This document shows positions 60,780 to 64,000 of a DNA stretch of 64,000 nt, piece by piece. Location of the stretch: contig JBBQSD010000002.1 of the NCBI GenBank assembly GCA_038214135.1, positions 62,001-126,000 of the forward strand, given 5' to 3'. The notes beneath the pieces are model-generated. The model made no database searches. It was not told where the DNA came from and saw nothing but the letters and a program-made list of their open reading frames with translations. A program made the position numbers and the translations under genes. Origin of the DNA: JANLSE01 sp038214135. GTDB lineage: Bacteria; Chloroflexota; Chloroflexia; Chloroflexales; Roseiflexaceae. Each line of letters starts with the position of its first letter. The stretch's first letter is position 1.

Positions 60780-61826
60780 CTACCCACGTAGTGCTTTAAT
60801 CGCCAATGGCAGGCGTGGCAACAGATCACTGGCAATGGCACCCATATCGCCAAGATCGGCTAGCACCAGTTGCCCAGCCGCTCCGTGCAGATACACACCA
60901 AGGGCTGCTGCGTCAAACGGGCTGAGCCCCTGCCCCAGAAGTGCCGTAATCACGCCAGCCAGTACATCACCGGTGCCAGCAGTGGCCAGTGCTGGGTTGG
61001 CACCATCGTGGCGCAGTATACGCCCTTCTGGATGGGCGATAATGGTTGCCGGGCCTTTGAGCACAATAATCTGGCCCCAGCGCAACGCAGCATCAGCGGC
61101 GATCTGTTCGGCATCGCCATTCACTTCGGTAACACCAAGCAAGCGCGCCATCTCACCGGCATGCGGTGTCAGCACACAGCGGCCACGCGGTAGCTGTTCC
61201 CACCATGAGAATGAGCCTTCCTCGGCGGCTGGCGTTGGCGGTGCTTGTGGCTCATCGGCGGATGAGGAACCCCGCAAAAAGAACTCATTGCGCCGCTCTG
61301 GTGTTGGTGCCAGATGCTGACTGAGCAGGTAGAGCGCATCGGCATCCAGAACCGTCGGCGGTAACTCTGGCCGCTCCCCACCTGCCGCAGCTGCATCAGT
61401 ACCACGGCCAAAGCCAATCCGCGATTTGGGGCGTGGCGCTTCCAGGCCCAGTAAGCGCTCCAGAAACCGCTTGGTTGGCTCCTCGCGGCCAAGGCCTGGC
61501 CCAACCAGCAACGACTTGTACTCAGCCAGCGATTTCAGCAATTCATCGGCGGCACCTTCGCCAAGCACACCCCATTCGACCTCCGGCAGCAGCGCGTAGA
61601 TCACCTCGGGAATGCGCCCCGGCCCACCAGCAGAACTTCGCCCAGTTGCCAAACAAACCAGCCCAGCCCCGGCGCGAGCTGCCCCGGCGGTGGCAAGTGC
61701 GGCCGCACCAGGATACTGTGGCGATCCAGCCACAACCAACACTTTGCCGAATGTATATTTATGGGCATCACCAGGGCGTGCTGGCAGTATGCTGAGCGCA
61801 TACTCAGCGGTGATCAGTTCGGTCAT
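60780..61826 (-). CDS. nnrD: ADP/ATP-dependent NAD(P)H-hydrate dehydratase
   Basis: 348 residues from the ATG at 61826 after GGAGGA. Repairs hydrated NADH and NADPH. Visible: KYTFGKVLVVAGSPQYPGAAALA, LLVGPGLGREE, TVLDADALYLLS, LTPHAGEMARLLG, IIVLKGPATIIA and GTGDVLAGVI with the catalytic Asp (~284). Two extra segments interrupt the fold: ~25 residues rich in Gly/Ala/Arg after FLERLLG and ~35 residues (GSSSADEPQAPP..., WWEQ) before the LTPHAGE strand. The epimerase domain usually fused or adjacent is absent from the window. Confidence 0.92.
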   Translation of the reverse strand: MTELITAEYALSILPARPGDAHKYTFGKVLVVAGSPQYPGAAALATAGAARAGAGLVCLATGRSSAGGPGRIPEVIYALLPEVEWGVLGEGAADELLKSLAEYKSLLVGPGLGREEPTKRFLERLLGLEAPRPKSRIGFGRGTDAAAAGGERPELPPTVLDADALYLLSQHLAPTPERRNEFFLRGSSSADEPQAPPTPAAEEGSFSWWEQLPRGRCVLTPHAGEMARLLGVTEVNGDAEQIAADAALRWGQIIVLKGPATIIAHPEGRILRHDGANPALATAGTGDVLAGVITALLGQGLSPFDAAALGVYLHGAAGQLVLADLGDMGAIASDLLPRLPLAIKALRG

Positions 61827-61992
61827 GTACACGATCCTCCAATATGTATCCGCAGATTGATTGGCCGCTCTGCTTGCATGCTCAGGAATTATCCGCAGAT
61901 GTCGCAGATGTCGCAGATTGATCGGCTACGCTGCTCGCTTGACTATACCAATATTGTACATCATTGGCACAGAGTATAGAGCTACGCCAATT
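61827..61992. other. Intergenic region upstream of nnrD with short repeats
   Basis: Contains CCGCAGATGTCGCAGATGTC GCAGATTG-type units at about 61900-61922 and a related CCGCAGATTG copy near 61851. No tRNA or gene is visible. Confidence 0.5.
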
Positions 61993-62448
61993 CTAATCCG
62001 CAACTTCAACAATCATCTCAATCTCGACGGCATAATCGAGTGGCAGCACCATGCCAACGGCACTGCGGGCGTGCTGGCCAGCAGCACCAAAGACCTCATT
62101 CAGCAGATCGCTGCACCCATGAATGACCCCTGGCGTGTTGTTGAAGCCCTGCCCCACATTGACCATACCCAACACCTTGACAACCCGTACGACCTTGTCG
62201 AGGCTACCAACAACACTCTTGACGGCGCGTAGGCAGTTAAGCGCCGCATAGCGAGCTGCCGCATAGCCCTGTTCTAGCGTGAGATCGGTGCCGACTTTCC
62301 CTTTGATCTCGTCATCGCCCCAGCGCGAAACCTGCCCCGCTGTATAGACCAGATTGCCCGTTCGGACGGCGGCCATGAACTTGCCATTGAACCCATCGGC
62401 TGGTTCGATTGTGTAGCCCATCTCGGCGAGCTTTGCTTCATACGACAT
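61993..62448 (-). CDS. RidA family (Rid/YjgF/UK114) protein
   Basis: 151 residues. Family members hydrolyse reactive enamine/imine intermediates released by PLP enzymes. Visible: NLVYTAGQVSRWGDDEIKGKVG, AARYAALNCLRAVKSVVGSLDKV, the Arg in GQHARSAVGMVLPLDYAVEIE that contacts the substrate, and the closing EMIVEV. Somewhat longer than archetypal RidA (about 128), closer to the UK114-like subgroup. It follows the D-threonine aldolase-like gene by 14 bases. Confidence 0.92.
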   Translation of the reverse strand: MSYEAKLAEMGYTIEPADGFNGKFMAAVRTGNLVYTAGQVSRWGDDEIKGKVGTDLTLEQGYAAARYAALNCLRAVKSVVGSLDKVVRVVKVLGMVNVGQGFNNTPGVIHGCSDLLNEVFGAAGQHARSAVGMVLPLDYAVEIEMIVEVAD

Positions 62449-62462
62449 TGAGATTGCCTTTC

Positions 62463-63512
62463 TTAGCGTAATCTTCCGCGTGCTGCAATTGGCAGACGCA
62501 TCTCGATGCGATCACCACGGACGCCAACAACTTCATCGAACATATTACTGACGGTGCAGCAATGGTTGGGAATGATTGTCACACGCTCGCCAATGGCTGG
62601 GCGCGCATCACAACCCGAGAAATCGACATGACCATGTTCCTCGGAAAGCCCGTAGATCTGCGCCTCGGGGTACTCCACAATATAGCCATGCCCATCCAGG
62701 CCATTCGTATCCGAGGTAAGGGTCTTGCTGCCAGCATCAACAATCACTCGATCAGCGGTTGGCCGGCTCACGACCGTTACAATCACAGAAAGCGCACACT
62801 GATTATAGGTCATCACCCCAACCTGGACACACTTGCGATCACCATAGATCGAAGTGCCAACCCGATATTCCGTCACCTCGCGCCATGTGTGCGCCTGCCA
62901 CATCTTTGGGCAACCGCCGCCACTGACGCGCTCAACCGCAATGCCATCGGCAGCGAGTAATGCCTTTGTTTCGGCCATGAATGGATCGGTCGCATCACTA
63001 CATGGGTAGGTCATGAGTCCGCCGAAGTGTAAACCGGGAGCCATGGCGATCTGGCGAGCCAGCAGCACTGCTGTTTCTGGAGATTGGGCACCACAGCGTC
63101 CGCCGCCAGTGTCGCATTCGACAAGCACGGTAAGTGGGGCAGGTTCATTGGAGAACCGATCCGCCAACCCATCGATCACCTCTGGCGAATCGGCAGTAAC
63201 GCTGATCGTTATGTAATGTGCCAGCGCCGCCAGGCGATCTAGCTTTTGGCTGCCAATCAGGTTATAGGGCAGGAAGATATCGGCACAGCCAGCCTGGGCC
63301 ATCACTTCTGCTTCGCCTAGCTTCTGGCAGGTAATGCCGATTGCGCCAGCCGCCAGTTGTTTATGGGCAATGAACGGGCTCTTATGGGTTTTGATATGCG
63401 GGCGATTGGCAATTCCATGTTCGGAGAGGTAGCTTTGTAGGCCAGCGATATTGGCTTCCATGCGATCAAGATCGACAACAGCAACCGGCGTATCAAGGTC
63501 GGAACGATTCAT
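62463..63512 (-). CDS. D-threonine aldolase / D-serine dehydratase-like PLP enzyme (alanine racemase fold)
   Basis: 349 residues from the ATG at 63512, with GGAG seven bases upstream; the frame is open to 63578. The N-terminal barrel has the Schiff-base Lys in RPHIKTHKSPFIA, ITCQKLGEAEVM, LVECDTGGGRCGAQ and VSGGGCPKMW. The C-terminal beta domain has the probable metal ligands His and Cys in LSEEHGHVDFSG and PNHCCTVSN. The family cleaves D-threonine to glycine and acetaldehyde or eliminates water from D-serine; which applies is unknown. Paired with RidA, which would handle enamine products. Confidence 0.88.
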   Translation of the reverse strand: MNRSDLDTPVAVVDLDRMEANIAGLQSYLSEHGIANRPHIKTHKSPFIAHKQLAAGAIGITCQKLGEAEVMAQAGCADIFLPYNLIGSQKLDRLAALAHYITISVTADSPEVIDGLADRFSNEPAPLTVLVECDTGGGRCGAQSPETAVLLARQIAMAPGLHFGGLMTYPCSDATDPFMAETKALLAADGIAVERVSGGGCPKMWQAHTWREVTEYRVGTSIYGDRKCVQVGVMTYNQCALSVIVTVVSRPTADRVIVDAGSKTLTSDTNGLDGHGYIVEYPEAQIYGLSEEHGHVDFSGCDARPAIGERVTIIPNHCCTVSNMFDEVVGVRGDRIEMRLPIAARGRLR

Positions 63513-63727
63513 TGCACGCTCCAGTCCGGGCAGATTCATGCCGCCCACAATTGTTGGCTCACGACAGAACACTTTCAATATGCCATCATACCATGGCTAG
63601 CGGTAGTACCCAACGCAGGGTACAATAGGGCATAGCATGAGTATACATTGGCAATTATTTCAAGAAGAAAGCTATACGTAGCATATATCCGTACACGATA
63701 TAGGAGTATGGAGAAGAGGAGCGGGGT

Positions 63728-64000
63728 ATGGGTTGGTCATTCTCAATTGCAAAAGTAGCCGGTATTAGCATTAAGGTTCATGTCACCTTTTTCCTGATTC
63801 TGGTGCTTGGCGCTGTACAGTGGGGTGTTCCATATGGTGCCACTGGGGCAGTCTTCGGTGTGATATTAATGATCCTTTTGTTTGTGTGTGTCACATTGCA
63901 CGAACTTGGGCATAGTATTGTCGCGCAGCGGCTTGGCATTCCCGTTCGTGAGATTGTTCTGCTGCCGCTTGGCGGAGTGGCACTGCTCTCACGCAACCCA
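63728..64000 (+). CDS. Site-2-type M50 metalloprotease, 5' part (3' end outside window)
   Basis: The 91 residues shown start at the ATG at 63728, preceded by AGAGGAGCGG. MGWSFSIAKVAGISIKVHVTF leads into a first helix, then the zinc motif HELGHS within the second (LLFVCVTLHELGHSIVAQ) and LLPLGGVALLSRNP, typical of the SpoIVFB/Rip3-like branch that often carries C-terminal CBS domains. The end of the gene is outside the window. Confidence 0.9.
   Translation, partial: MGWSFSIAKVAGISIKVHVTFFLILVLGAVQWGVPYGATGAVFGVILMILLFVCVTLHELGHSIVAQRLGIPVREIVLLPLGGVALLSRNP

Overview
The window reads as a chromosomal segment of a free-living bacterium, most probably a member of the Chloroflexota (Chloroflexia: the Chloroflexus/Roseiflexus/Herpetosiphon side). 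This is an inference from gene style and was not tested by any search: GT-C glycosyltransferases fused to TPR and beta domains, large GAF/PAS histidine kinases, a 1026-residue SARP-type ATPase regulator, a HEAT-SH3b membrane protein next to mltG, a phasin with a cyanophycinase, and many short intergenic repeats of the kind also common in cyanobacteria. Gene starts usually carry good AGGAG-type sites. The clearest promoters fit a sigma-70 consensus with a 17-base spacer.

Layout. 1-5253: three tandem GT-C glycosyltransferase paralogues (the first cut by the window edge), with palindromic repeats embedded in their reading frames. 5401-9494: HEAT/SH3b protein, mltG, aroE and a prepilin peptidase. 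9682-13131: secreted subtilase with DUF4397-like domains. 13518-27443: a sensory block of four histidine kinases and one response regulator, interrupted by a Thr/Pro-repeat surface protein, a UDP-glucose dehydrogenase and an amidohydrolase. 27430-32849: AcuI/YhdH-type oxidoreductase, aldehyde dehydrogenase, an ABC-F ATPase with an attenuator-like leader, and a TIM-barrel isomerase. 32959-39013: yidD, moaB, a secreted glycoside hydrolase, and a deoxyribosyltransferase-like gene coupled to the SARP regulator. 39104-46692: YceI, lon, a receiver protein, tpiA, an M50 protease, pcm, an ECF-type sigma factor and plsY. 46864-52226: a DNA methyltransferase, cyanophycinase and phasin transcribed divergently, and a fused sugar nucleotidyltransferase/PMM-like protein. 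52227-56138 (minus): tRNA-Gln, truncated glmU, prs, CorC-like protein and cdd. 56306-64000: DUF998 protein, sugar isomerase, nucleotidyltransferase, carbonic anhydrase, VOC protein, FmdB zinc ribbon, nnrD, ridA, a D-threonine aldolase-like enzyme and the start of a second M50 protease.

Two regulatory regions stand out. Upstream of the ABC-F gene lie a promoter, a 12-codon leader ORF with an ideal ribosome site, and mutually exclusive hairpins that can hide or free the ABC-F ribosome site (30232-30404), the layout of a drug-responsive attenuator. Between the cyanophycinase and phasin genes, a strong promoter carries two near-identical 17-base palindromes, suggesting repressor control of a storage-polymer gene. 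Short tandem heptamer/octamer arrays start at or just beyond stop codons at several loci.
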